From the NCBI GenBank assembly GCA_025352795.1, contig JANXSF010000134.1, forward strand, positions 1-44,793: a DNA stretch of 44,793 nucleotides, read 5' to 3'. This document shows positions 16,538 to 27,200 of the stretch, piece by piece. Position 1 is the stretch's first letter. The number at the start of each line of letters is the position of its first letter. Both the position numbers and the translations under genes were made by a program. The notes beneath the pieces were generated by a model that worked only from the letters and a program-made list of their open reading frames with translations, had not been told where the DNA came from and did not search any database. This DNA comes from Acidobacteriota bacterium (GTDB taxonomy: Bacteria > Acidobacteriota > Terriglobia > Bryobacterales > Bryobacteraceae).

Positions 16538-18977
16538 ATGCGCACGATTCCTTTGCTTGCCCTGCTTGCACTTCCAGCCTTGGCTCAACCTCGAACGGCG
16601 ATCATCAAAGTTAACGCGGACGGCAGTTTCAGCCCGCAAATAACCAACATCCGTAGCGGCGATACTGTCCGCTGGGAAGGACTCACTCGCAGCGATTCCA
16701 TCATTCCCGTAAGCAGCTCCTCTTATCCCTCCATGTGTACCGCGCGTCGACCGTTTGACCCCCGCTGATCGCAATGAGTTTACCGGTCCCCTTCCTTTTT
16801 CGCCGTCCGGTGTCTTTACACTTAGCCCCTTAGAAAACGGCCTGATTGAGACCACCGCCGCCAACTGCCCCGCTGGCTCACGCCAACTTTTTAAGGGTGA
16901 CAATGGAAAAACCCTGTGCATGGGTGGGGGTCCATTCCAGGCTTCACTTGATTCCACCTGGACCAGTGACCGGAACACCGGTGTATTTATCCGGCTGTTG
17001 TGGAAAGACATCCAGCCTACTGCGGGCACCTACAACTTCAGCGTGATGCAAAGTGAAATTGAACCGGCAGTCAGGAATGGAAAGCTATTCAGCATCGGCA
17101 TTAAAGCCGGAGACGATGGCACACCCGATTGGATCTTTTCGACCGCTGCCGATGGTTCGGCTCGCCCTGGCGGGGGAAGCGGAGTTCCCCGCTTAAGTCT
17201 GCAGGCGTCTGATGACGACACATCGCCCAGTTGCGGCAACAAATTGGATCTGGGCAACCCCACCCGCGCTACTTACAAGCAACTATACTTTGCCATGCTC
17301 ACCGAAGCGGCACGTGTCATCAAAACCAGATCGGACTGGTATCGTACTCTGGCCTATGTAAAGATCTCCGGTGCCAACTATGTTTCGCATGAAAACCGCC
17401 TTCCGAATACCTGTAAGCAAGGGTGCCCCTGCAACCCCGCCATCTTCGCCGCAGACACTTACAGACCATCTTCTCTGTATGCATTTTACGATGAACAGAA
17501 TCTATTACTACGCACACTGTTCCCTGGTAAGCCCATTAGCTTCGCACTTATCCAGGAAGGCTTTCCTCGCATCAATGAAACAGGTGGATATGAGACCAGC
17601 TCCGGCGGCTCTTCAAACACCGCTCCGCTTCCAGGGTTTACAGAACAGATGCAAATTATCATTGACCGTGGCCAGGCCAATCATGGCATTAACTACGTTG
17701 TGCAGCACAATGGACTTCAGATTAAGCGCATGACCTGCAATCTGGAAGGCGTGCATCCCAAGCCTATTCTCCCGGTGGATCAATACTGGTCAATCGGTAG
17801 CTGCCCCAACCGTTGGACTGTGAAGGAAGGCGCGGAGGGCCAAATCACAGGCTTCCAAACAAACAACCTGTCCATGATCAGCACCCCCAATGATTTGGAC
17901 TCCGCCTTTCAGAATGCCTGGGACAACTCCGACGGCGTTTTCGTGGAAATCTACGAAGAGGTGTTCTGGGTGGCGCAGAATACAAGGAATGGCGTGCTGC
18001 CCATCACTAGCAAGACTGTGGGCGATTGGGCTGCCGAATTTCACCGGCGTCGCGTTGATCCCATCTTCGCTAATTTCACTCGTGCTGGAAACCCGTTTCC
18101 CTCAACCTATAGTTTCACCTTCAACCGCACCATTTCTGGCTCTGGCGCGCAGACGTTTAACTTTGTGCACGGTTCAAAATGCGGACAGGGCAAGCAGGAG
18201 TTCGGGCAAATCATCCTAGACCAACAGCCACCCGCTGTCAGCCCTGGCGGCGTACTTACTGCGCTTCAGTTCGGCGGCTCTTCGGCCATAGCTCCAGGCT
18301 CTTGGATTGAGATCTACGGAACGAATCTGGCTTCAATAACACGCGAGTGGGGCGGTGCCGATTTCAATGGCGTCAGTGCGCCAATTCTGCTGGAAGGAAC
18401 GTCGGTTCACATTGGCGGGCAGTCGGCTTTCGTACGGATTGTTACCCCTACGCAAGTAAACGTGCAGGTGCCCAGCACGGTTTCAAGCGGCCCTCAACCT
18501 TTAACCGTTTCCACCCCTTCTGGCACAAGCGCTTCCTACACGGTGACGGTGAACACGGTGCAGCCCGGCTTGTTTGCCCCCACCTCATTCAGCGCAAATG
18601 GTCGACAGTTTGTTGGCGCACTTTACTCTGATGGCGCCACCTACGTGCTACCGCCGGGCGTCAACGGCGCAGTGCTCGCGCGCAGGGCGAAGGCTGGCGA
18701 TACGATTACGCTTTACGGCGTTGGCTTTGGTGCAGTCACACCCGGAATCACTGCAGGCCAAACCGTACAGCAAATTAATACACTGGCGCAGCCCTTCACT
18801 ATCCGTTTCGGGCAGACCCAGGCCACGGTCAGTTATTCAGGGCTGGCACCGGGCGCAATCGGCCTATATCAATTTAATGTGGTTGTTCCGAACGTAGCGC
18901 AGAGTGATTCCGTGCCAGTTACCTTCACGCTTAACGGAGTGGCAGGGGTGCAAACTTTGTTCACCGCGATTCAGTGA
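16538..18977 (+). pseudogene. Secreted multidomain protein with TIGR03437-type C-terminus, frameshifted
   Basis: The start ATG 16538 gives the signal peptide MRTIPLLALLALPALAQ. An N-terminal cupredoxin-like stretch follows (IIKVNADGSFSPQITNIRSG, then DTVRWEG). The frame breaks at a run of five C near 16758-16762; removing one C gives RPFDPADRNEFTGPLP and a single 812-aa protein. The middle region (FIRLLWKDIQPTAGTYNF, VFVEIYEEVFW) looks like a TIM-barrel glycoside hydrolase or a relative. The last about 240 residues, including SWIEIYGTNLAS and ALYSDGATYVLPPG, match the Ig-like C-terminus described as TIGR03437 in Solibacter-type bacteria. Activity is not established. The gap 18978-19238 after it holds nothing I can support. 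Confidence 0.75.
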
Positions 18978-19238
18978 TTAACTGGGTCCAAGTACAATTC
19001 ACCAAGGCTGTTGACTTCGCGTACAAAAGGAGGACCCGTCAGGGCGATGGGGCAGTTAGTGCCCCCATCTTACCCGCGATCACAGCACACCCAATATCCA
19101 GCCAACCCACCTGCTATGAATCACCTGAGCCTTTTCTGACCATCGTCGCCCAACCTGAATCTTCCACCTTGCATGCTACTCTCATCGTAATACTTCAACT
19201 TAAAATACGGGAGCGGCCACTGCGCCATAATCAAAGAC

Positions 19239-19787
19239 ATGGAATTGACTGAGCTGCTCCACAAAGTGCGGAATGGCGACGATCAGGCGCTGCATGTTCT
19301 CATTCCACTTGTCTACAAAGAACTCAAAGCCTTGGCGGCTGGTCACTTGCGTCGTGAATCCCGTAATATCCCGCTGGAAACTACCGACCTGGTCCATGAA
19401 GCCTATCTCAAATTCTCTTTCCTCTCCCTTCCCGATTTTCAAAATCGAGCTCACTTCTACGGCATCGCGTCGCGACTTATGCGTCAGGTGTTAGTGGATT
19501 TAGCCCGTGCCCGTCTGGCGCAGAAACGGGATGCTGGTATCGAAATTGTTCTTACAGATATGCCCGGCTCCGCTCCCTTGCAAACCGATGCACAACTGCT
19601 TTCCCTGCACGAAGCTCTGCAGCGTCTGGAAAAGGAACACCCTCGCAAAGCAAAATTAATCGAAATGCGTTATTTCGGCGGGATGACTGCGGAGGATTCC
19701 GCTGATGCTTTGCAAATGCCCGTTCACACGGTCCGGCGCGAAGTGCGTTTCGCCCAAGCCTGGTTGAAGAGAGTGCTTGAAACATGA
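19239..19787 (+). CDS. ECF-type RNA polymerase sigma factor (TIGR02999-like)
   Basis: This 182-aa protein has region 2 (ALHVLIPLVYKELKALAAGH, then TTDLVHEAYLKF and FYGIASRLMRQVLVDLARAR) and region 4 (ALQRLEKEHPRKAKLIEMRY followed by MTAEDSADALQMPVHTVRRE, the -35 helix-turn-helix). The pattern fits the ECF subfamily common in Planctomycetes and Acidobacteria, often encoded directly before a Ser/Thr kinase. Its stop overlaps the kinase start by 4 nt (ATGA), so the two are probably co-regulated. The kinase may control the sigma factor, though this is inferred from context. Confidence 0.9.
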   Translation: MELTELLHKVRNGDDQALHVLIPLVYKELKALAAGHLRRESRNIPLETTDLVHEAYLKFSFLSLPDFQNRAHFYGIASRLMRQVLVDLARARLAQKRDAGIEIVLTDMPGSAPLQTDAQLLSLHEALQRLEKEHPRKAKLIEMRYFGGMTAEDSADALQMPVHTVRREVRFAQAWLKRVLET

Positions 19788-22477
19788 ACTCCAGCGTTGA
19801 AACTCTGTTTCATGAATTGGCCGACCTCACGGACCAGCAGCGGCTCAATTACTACCAGCAACATCAAATTGAAAGCGCCTTGCTCGAAGAAGTGGAAGCT
19901 CTCATTACGGCTGATAAGAACTCCGGCACATTGATTACCCCTGTCGCGCAAGCTGCCCGGCAGGCAATTTCCGATCTGGAAATTCGACAAGCGCCCGTTC
20001 GTTGTGGCCCTTACGATATTAAGGAACTTCTCGGCTCCGGCGGAATGGGTTCCGTCTATCGAGCCGAACGGGCTGACGGTGAAGTTCGCATTGAAGTAGC
20101 CATAAAGCTGGTCCGCAGCAACGCTGGAAATGCCTCCACGCTGGAGCGCTTCTTGCAGGAACGCCAAATTCTGGCGACCCTCACTCACCCCAACATTGCA
20201 AGACTTTTGGACGTGGGTCACACCGACGAACCAACCAAAGCAACACGCCCCTATCTGGTAATGGAATTGGTGAAAGGCGTGCCCATTGACGAATGGGCGA
20301 AAGGCCGCGGAGTGCGCGAAATAGTGGCACTCTTCCTTCCCGTTTGCGATGCAGTCAGCCAGGCTCACCGTCAATTGATTATTCACCGTGATCTAAAACC
20401 AGGCAACATACTGGTGACGCCCGCCGGTGTTCCCAAACTCCTGGACTTTGGGATTGCCAAACACTTGGACATTGCAAGTACAGTTACACAGATGTTGTTC
20501 ACGCCTGGGTATGCAAGTCCTGAACAGGTGAGTGGCGGTCGCCTGAGTACTGCCACCGACGTCTATTCGTTGGGCGCGGTTCTTTACAAACTGCTCACTG
20601 GCAATTCTCCTCATCAATTTCAGACCACCGAGCGCAGTGGGATTCAGGCCGCCATCACCGAATCTAAGCCGCAACTTCCTAGTGCGGCCAATCCGGAATG
20701 TAAAGGGGATCTGGATTCCATAGTCATGCGGGCACTGCGCAAAGAACCGGCTGATCGATATGTTTCCGTGGACCGTATGATGGAGGATCTTCACGCCTAT
20801 CTGGATTCACGACCGGTAGCTGCCAGACGTGGGGAATCGCTTTACCAGGCCCGTAAATTCCTGCGCCGCTATTGGGTGCCGGTGGTGGCAGTTGCCGCTG
20901 TAATGGTTAGTCTGCTGACTGGCTGGATACTGACTCAACAGGAAAAACGCATTGCCGAACGTCGTTTCGCCGATGTTCGCGGATTGGCCGGTAAGCTGCT
21001 GGACGTCGAAACGCAGATCCGCAGTATGCCCGAAAGTCTGCCAGTGCGCAAACAGATCGTCGATTCCGTAGTCCAATCTTTGAGCGGTTTGATCTCCGAA
21101 GTGCGCAACGATACTGGACTGCGGATTGAAGTGGCTCGAGCCTACCGCCGGGTTTCCGAAGTACAGGCGCAGCGCGGCAAAAGCAGTTTTGGGTTGCATC
21201 AGGAAGCTTTCAATTCCTTGACGAATGCCGAAAATCTGCTGTCTACTGTTCGGCGCACAGATCCGGGAAATCGGGAGGCGGCCGTTGAGTGGTTTTTTAC
21301 GGAAAGCGCAGTGGCAGACCGTATTTATGACCTTGGCAAAGAAGAGGAAAGCGTCAAAAGAGCGCAACAAATCGCCGATGAACTGGAGAAATACCAGCAC
21401 AGCATCCCAGTGCTGAGCGAACAGGAAGAGCAGGTGGCCATCCGTGTATATGCTGCAACATCGCGCGCTTTATTGAATGCCGGATTCACTCAAAAAGCCA
21501 TTTATTACTGCCTTTTGGACGCCAAAGCATCCGCAGTTCAAGCGGACCGGCTGAAAACTGCGCCTTCACGGGTAAGCGCTGCCAGTTCGTTTCGTGCATT
21601 GGGGACTGCCCAGCGTTATGCAGGGGAATTGGAGGCCGCACTCACTTCGCTTCGGAGCGCCGAAACTTGGCTGGACGCAGCCGGGTCCGACAAAAGGGCA
21701 CAAGTGGAGCGCCATGATACGTATTTCTATCGCGGATTGATTCTAGGCGAAGTCAGGGGCCTCAGCCTTGGACAATATGAACAAGGGGCACATTGGCTTC
21801 AGGAATCTATCCAATTGCTTCGTAAAATGACGGTAGCAGATTCCTCCGATGTGGAGTCCCGCCTGAACCTGGCGGAAGCCGCACTTAAACTTGGCCAGAT
21901 CCAAATGAAGTTGAACGATCCGAAAGCGTCACTTTCTACCTTCGATGAAGGCATAGCGATTCTTCGTTCAGCTCCAGAATCCAACCGTTATGCGGCCACC
22001 TACAGATTCAAGATTCAGCTAGAGCGCGCAGTTGTTTTAGGAAAGCTAAGGAAGCTTGATCAAGCAAGATCTCTGTTGAATGCCACTATCGCATCCTTGC
22101 CAGAATCCAAAAACTGGCCATCCAAAATGATTGGCCCTACTTCTCCTGAAGATGCTGTGTATAGCGTGAAAGTAGAATTAGCTGCTGCCGCAGGAAGGTG
22201 GCGAGAGGCTCTGCAAATTTTAGAAGAAAGCCTGCGCGCCCTCCGCGCGAATCCTGATTTCAAACCTATTGAAGATCTGGATTCCGCAAACCGCCTTTCC
22301 TTGAAACTGGAACGCGCCGGACAATTGGAAATGGAAGTCGACCGCGGCGAATCCCCTCATGCTGCCGAACGAGTCACCCTTTGGCGCGATTGGAAGATCA
22401 AACTACCCGCAAATGCGTATGTGGAAAGGCAATTAGTACTAGCCGTTCGTCAAACATCAATTAAAATTAATAAATAA
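19784..22477 (+). CDS. Transmembrane Ser/Thr protein kinase with TPR-like C-terminal region
   Basis: The product is 897 aa. A helical N-terminus of about 70 residues precedes a Hanks-type kinase domain: glycine loop GSGGMGSV (84-91), Lys108 in VAIKLV, catalytic HRDLKPGNIL (201-210), DFG (221-223) and ASPEQ (244-248). All key residues are present, so it should be active. A transmembrane helix (about 363-383, WVPVVAVAAVMVSLLTGWI) is followed by about 500 residues of helical, TPR-like repeats, probably extracytoplasmic. Such kinases are abundant in acidobacteria and pair with ECF sigma factors like the one overlapping here. Confidence 0.93.
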   Translation: MNSSVETLFHELADLTDQQRLNYYQQHQIESALLEEVEALITADKNSGTLITPVAQAARQAISDLEIRQAPVRCGPYDIKELLGSGGMGSVYRAERADGEVRIEVAIKLVRSNAGNASTLERFLQERQILATLTHPNIARLLDVGHTDEPTKATRPYLVMELVKGVPIDEWAKGRGVREIVALFLPVCDAVSQAHRQLIIHRDLKPGNILVTPAGVPKLLDFGIAKHLDIASTVTQMLFTPGYASPEQVSGGRLSTATDVYSLGAVLYKLLTGNSPHQFQTTERSGIQAAITESKPQLPSAANPECKGDLDSIVMRALRKEPADRYVSVDRMMEDLHAYLDSRPVAARRGESLYQARKFLRRYWVPVVAVAAVMVSLLTGWILTQQEKRIAERRFADVRGLAGKLLDVETQIRSMPESLPVRKQIVDSVVQSLSGLISEVRNDTGLRIEVARAYRRVSEVQAQRGKSSFGLHQEAFNSLTNAENLLSTVRRTDPGNREAAVEWFFTESAVADRIYDLGKEEESVKRAQQIADELEKYQHSIPVLSEQEEQVAIRVYAATSRALLNAGFTQKAIYYCLLDAKASAVQADRLKTAPSRVSAASSFRALGTAQRYAGELEAALTSLRSAETWLDAAGSDKRAQVERHDTYFYRGLILGEVRGLSLGQYEQGAHWLQESIQLLRKMTVADSSDVESRLNLAEAALKLGQIQMKLNDPKASLSTFDEGIAILRSAPESNRYAATYRFKIQLERAVVLGKLRKLDQARSLLNATIASLPESKNWPSKMIGPTSPEDAVYSVKVELAAAAGRWREALQILEESLRALRANPDFKPIEDLDSANRLSLKLERAGQLEMEVDRGESPHAAERVTLWRDWKIKLPANAYVERQLVLAVRQTSIKINK

Positions 22478-22526
22478 TTGTCATTTTTCCTACCCTTTGC
22501 GCACTTAGTATCGAGGTATTAAGAAT

Positions 22527-24095
22527 ATGGCAATAAAAAAGGTTCTGGGCGCGATTGCGCTTCTGTCAATTTCCTTACGTGGTCAACTTGTAGATCAAAC
22601 CAAATCCCCCAATCCAGCGAAGGAGGGCATCGCAAAATCCCTCAGTGAAGAAATTGGAGCCGGACGAGGCGATTGGAACACTCCCAATTCATCGTCATTT
22701 GTGATTGCCAGAGATCCGTTTCGAGCCATTCGGCGTGGACGTCAACTGTTCCAACGCAAGTTTCAGCGGCTGGATGGGTCCGGTCCTTACAATAGAGACG
22801 GTTCTGGCGACATTGCTGCTGATAATGGCATTGGTGCAGGTTCGTCCGATAGCTGCTCTGCCTGCCATGGCCGTCCGCGAGGGTCTGCTGGCTTTGGCGG
22901 CGACGTTGCCACCCGTCCTGATAGTCGCGATGCTCCACACCTTTTTGGCTTGGGCTTAAAAGAGATGCTGGCCGATGAAATCACCGCCGAACTGCGCGAC
23001 TGGCGTCGGTTGGCCATTACCGAAGCAACGTTGTCAAAGACCGCTGTCACTAGGCAACTGTCCAGCAAGGGCATCTCCTATGGCCGCATCACGGTGCGTC
23101 CTGATCTGGTGGTGGATACTTCGGAATTGGAAGGCGTGGATGCCGATCTGCGCGTGCGCCCCTTCTTCCATCAGGGCGGAACCATTTCCATCCGCGAATT
23201 TGTAATTGGAGCAATGAATGCTGAAATGGGTTTTCAATCTGCCGATGCGGAATTAACGGCAGCAGCCAAGGGCGGCAGAATGGTGACGCTAAGCGGCATG
23301 GTGTTGGATGGCAAGTTGGACAAACTGGAAATGCCACCTGCGGCAGACACAATGAAAGTTGCGATGGGCGAACCGGTTCGGAACCAGATGGCCACGGCAG
23401 TGGTGGACTATTTGGAGTTCTATCTGTTGAATTATTTAAAGCCCGCTGTTTATAGAGAAACAGTGGAGTCAAGAATGGGTCGGGCGACTTTGGATCGCAT
23501 TGGTTGCACATCCTGCCATGTGGCGGACCTGCAAATTGATCGCGACCGCCGGGTTGCCGATGTGGAAACGACCTACGATGCGGAGCGCGGTAACCTGAAT
23601 AACTTGTTTGCAACGGCTGCGACTCGATTCACTGCATCGACCCCGGATGGCACTGGTTTCCCAGTGGTCAAGTCCCCATCGTTACAGCCATTCCTAGTCA
23701 AGAATATCTTCACCGATTTCAAGCGGCATGACCTGGGTCCTAACTTCAATGAGCGCAATTATGACGGAACCACTAGAACGCAAATGATGACCACGGCGTT
23801 GTGGGGCGTTGGCTCCACTGGACCATATGGCCACGATGGCCGCAGCATCAACCTGCATGAAGTGATTCTGCGCCATGGGGGCGAAGCACAACGAGCTCGC
23901 GATGCTTACGCAGGATTAACAACGGGGGAACAGCGTAATCTGCAAGATTTCCTGCAAACGCTGATCGTATTTCCTCCAGACGATACGGCCTCGAATCTGG
24001 ACCCAGGGGACAAGAGCGCACCAGGCTTCCCTCAAGTTCGGCATGGTTCCATTCGGTTGACGACGCTGTTCAACGTCACTACGGAAATCGAGTAA
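22527..24095 (+). CDS. Exported di-haem c-type oxidoreductase (putative peroxidase family)
   Basis: The 522-aa protein has an N-terminal signal-like stretch (VLGAIALLSISLRG) and two haem-c motifs, CSACH (110-114) and CTSCH (327-331). The layout with GTGFPVVKSPSLQPF and the later GVGSTGPYGHDGRS matches di-haem cytochrome c peroxidase/thiol-oxidoreductase relatives (DUF1111-like). It probably acts in the periplasm with a cytochrome or quinol electron partner; the substrate is unknown. It begins 49 bp after the kinase gene. A hairpin at 24110 follows it, before the next receptor gene. Confidence 0.82.
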   Translation: MAIKKVLGAIALLSISLRGQLVDQTKSPNPAKEGIAKSLSEEIGAGRGDWNTPNSSSFVIARDPFRAIRRGRQLFQRKFQRLDGSGPYNRDGSGDIAADNGIGAGSSDSCSACHGRPRGSAGFGGDVATRPDSRDAPHLFGLGLKEMLADEITAELRDWRRLAITEATLSKTAVTRQLSSKGISYGRITVRPDLVVDTSELEGVDADLRVRPFFHQGGTISIREFVIGAMNAEMGFQSADAELTAAAKGGRMVTLSGMVLDGKLDKLEMPPAADTMKVAMGEPVRNQMATAVVDYLEFYLLNYLKPAVYRETVESRMGRATLDRIGCTSCHVADLQIDRDRRVADVETTYDAERGNLNNLFATAATRFTASTPDGTGFPVVKSPSLQPFLVKNIFTDFKRHDLGPNFNERNYDGTTRTQMMTTALWGVGSTGPYGHDGRSINLHEVILRHGGEAQRARDAYAGLTTGEQRNLQDFLQTLIVFPPDDTASNLDPGDKSAPGFPQVRHGSIRLTTLFNVTTEIE

Positions 24096-24109
24096 GTCAA
24101 AAGGCTTGG

Positions 24110-24137
24110 GAGTCCCAAAGTATTTGCTTTGGGACTC
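24110..24137 (+). terminator. Strong hairpin after the di-haem gene
   Basis: GAGTCCCAAAG (24110-24120) and CTTTGGGACTC (24127-24137) are perfect inverted repeats with a 6-nt loop, 14 bp after the stop codon. No T-run follows, so it may act as an mRNA 3'-end stabiliser or a weak terminator rather than a classic one. Confidence 0.5.
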
Positions 24138-24206
24138 TGCATGATCGAGAGCTTAACGCAGCCATTGGGTTTATCGATTTAGCTGATATACTGTCCCAAC
24201 AACGCT

Positions 24207-27200
24207 ATGTCGAACCTTTTGCAACGAACCATGTGTGCCTGTTTACTGCTGTTGGCTGCGGCTGGGGCATTTTCCCAATCAACTTTGAATCAGCAGATCT
24301 CGGGGCAAGTGATTGATCCCAGCGGCGCAGTGCTGCCCGGTGCCGTTATCACTGTAACTCACCAGGACACCGGACTTACTCGCATTGTTAAAACCAATGC
24401 GGACGGCAATTATGTGATTCCAGATCTTAGCACTGGTAAGTATAGAGTTACGGCCGAAGCCCCCGGATTCACCAAACAAAGCGTGGACAATAATCCGCTG
24501 GCCACCAACGTCAGTATTGAAGTCAATTTCAAAATGCAGGTGGGCAGCCAGACCGATACGGTAACAGTTCAGGCCGATAGCGTGGTGCTTGAGACTAGCA
24601 GCGGCGAGTTGGGATTTACTGTAACCGGAGAGCAGGCCAGCGAACTGCAATTGAACGGTCGTAACTTTCCAGAACTGCTGGCACTGCTGCCTGGAGTTTC
24701 CACAACGTATACGGACGGGTTCGGGCTGTTCGGCGGCTTCGGCGTGAACAACAGCGGGCAGTCTATCAACGGCGGGCGTACCGATTCCACAACTTGGAAT
24801 CTGGATGGAGCCGACAATAAAGACAATGGCGGAGGAGGGAACAATTTCATCAACATCAACCCCGATGCGATTGGCGAATTCCGGGTTTTGACCAGCAACT
24901 ATAGTGCGGAATCGGGGTCCAGTTCCGGGGGTGTCGTGAATATTTCCATCCGCAGTGGAACGAAATCGTTTCATGGGAAACTATACGAATACTGGCGCAA
25001 CGATCATCTATCGGCCACCACATTTAACGGTGCCGGGGTTACTAAGCCAAGACTGCGTTGGAATAACTTTGGAGGGAATATCGGTGGACCTGTGTTACTC
25101 CCAGCGGTACGATTTAATCGGAATCGGGATAAGCTGTTTTTCTTCTACAGTGAAGATCTGAAGTTCCTGCGGGTGGCCACTACCACTACCTGGACCGTTC
25201 CCACGGCTGCTCAAAAGAGCGGCAACTTTGGTTCCACGGTTGTTCGTGATCCAGCCACAGCAACACCGTTCCCAGGTAACATTTTGCCACCCAGCCTTAT
25301 TAATCGCAACATGCAGAAGTTGATCAACATCTATCCGGCGGGAAATCAGGGTGGCACCAACTTTTCATTTAACGCACCGCAGCCCACTAATGTTCATCAG
25401 GAAGTTTTGAAGTTGGACTACAACAAGAATGAGAAGAATCAGGTTAACTTTCATTGGGTGCATGACTATTACCGTCAACTGAATAACGTAACGAATCTGG
25501 TGGAGTTCTACCGCAAGATTCCAGGACTGAACACTTCCATTCAATGGAACTACGTGTTCACGCCTAGACTGATCAATGTGCTGCAATTTTCCTATACAGG
25601 GAACGTAATTATTGAGCAGGATGAAGTGGTCCCTAATCCCATTTTCCTTAAGAGCTTCACGCGTGAAGGTTTGGGAATTACGCTGCCAACTATCTACGGG
25701 GCGTCGAATGTGATTCCGCAAATGGCGATCACCAATTTTACTACCCTAGCAGTGCAACCGCTGGCATTCAACAACTTCAATCGCATTTTTACATTGAAAG
25801 AAGGGCTAACCAAGATCGCCGGAAATCATACTATCAAGATGGGCGCTCTGTTCATGCGCAGCCGTAAGAATCAGGACAATCCTCCGGCCATCAATGGGCA
25901 ATTTTCCTTCACTACGGGAAGGGCCCCTACCAGTGGTTATGCGCTGGCCGATGCGCTACTGGGAAGCTTTCAGAGCTATACGGAATTTCCAAGTGTGAGA
26001 CAGGGCTGGTATCGCTTTACTCAAATTGAACCCTATATCCAGGATGATTTCAAGGTTAGCCGACGCTTAACTTTGAACATTGGGTTGCGCTGGTCCTACA
26101 TGCAGCCGCAATACAGCGCGTTGAACAACACAGTGCAATTCCTACCGCAATACTATGATCCGAAGCAGGCGGCCGTCCTCAGTCCTGTTAACGGTACGAT
26201 TATCAGTGCGCCGAACCGCTACAACGGTTTGGTGATCCCAGGCAATGGATTTCCCGATACAGCCAAAGGGCGCATCAGCCAGTATGACGACCCTGCGGTG
26301 CTGGCTCTGTTCCATAATTTACCCAAAGGCGGCGCGAATACGGCGTGGGGGAATTTTGCTCCTCGAATTGGGTTCGCTTACGTCTTGAATGACAAACAAA
26401 GTACCGTGTTGCGGGGTGGTTATGGAATCAGTTACGAACGGATTCAGGGCAATTTCCTCTTTGGTGGAATCAACAATGCTCCTTTCAATTCTTCTACTGT
26501 GGTGCTGAATGGAGATGTGGAGAACCCGTCCAATGGAGCAGGCGGTGCACTGGCAGTTTCTAATATTACGAATTCACACGCCCTGGACATGCGGGTTCCG
26601 CGAGCAATGACTTACAGCTTGGGTGTGCAGCAGAAGTTTGGAAAAGATATGTCGCTGACGTTGACCTATGTTGGTTCTTCAGCGGCCAACTTATCTTACA
26701 TTCGAGACATCAATCAGCTTCCTTTGGGATATGGAAAGTCCCAATTTGTTCCTGGTTCCACGACGACGTTGGCCAACGTCAATTCGCTTCGACCCTATAA
26801 AGGCTATGCGCAAATTCAGCAATACACGACTGGAGCCAACTTCATTTACAATTCATTCCAGTCGCAGTTCCGTAAACAATTTGGCAGAGCAGGCTCACTA
26901 ACCACATCGTTCACATGGGCGAAGGGTAAGACCGATGCGAATTCGTTTAACTATCAACCACGCGATAGTTACGACCTGCGTGCCGATTACGGAACTTCCA
27001 GTTATAGTCGGAAATTTGTTCTTGTGCCAAGCTGGGTCTACCCAATTCCTTTTTGGCGCGGAGGAGGCACCTGGTACAAACAAGCCTTCGGAGGATGGCA
27101 GGTGAACGGCGTGGCCCAGATCCAATCTGGACTTCCTGTGAATCCTCTTATTTCAGCAGAACCAGCGGGCACAGGCGATGGTAACCAGCGCCCACAACTG

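Noticed and set aside
18974-19252. A 92-codon frame between the TIGR03437-type gene and the sigma factor
   Set aside because: It overlaps both neighbours' ends, has no recognisable features and no suitable ribosome site. I treat the interval as non-coding.
24279-24974. A 231-codon minus-strand frame inside the second Oar-like receptor
   Set aside because: It is antisense to the signal peptide, regulatory domain and plug of a clear receptor. No motif or ribosome site supports it.
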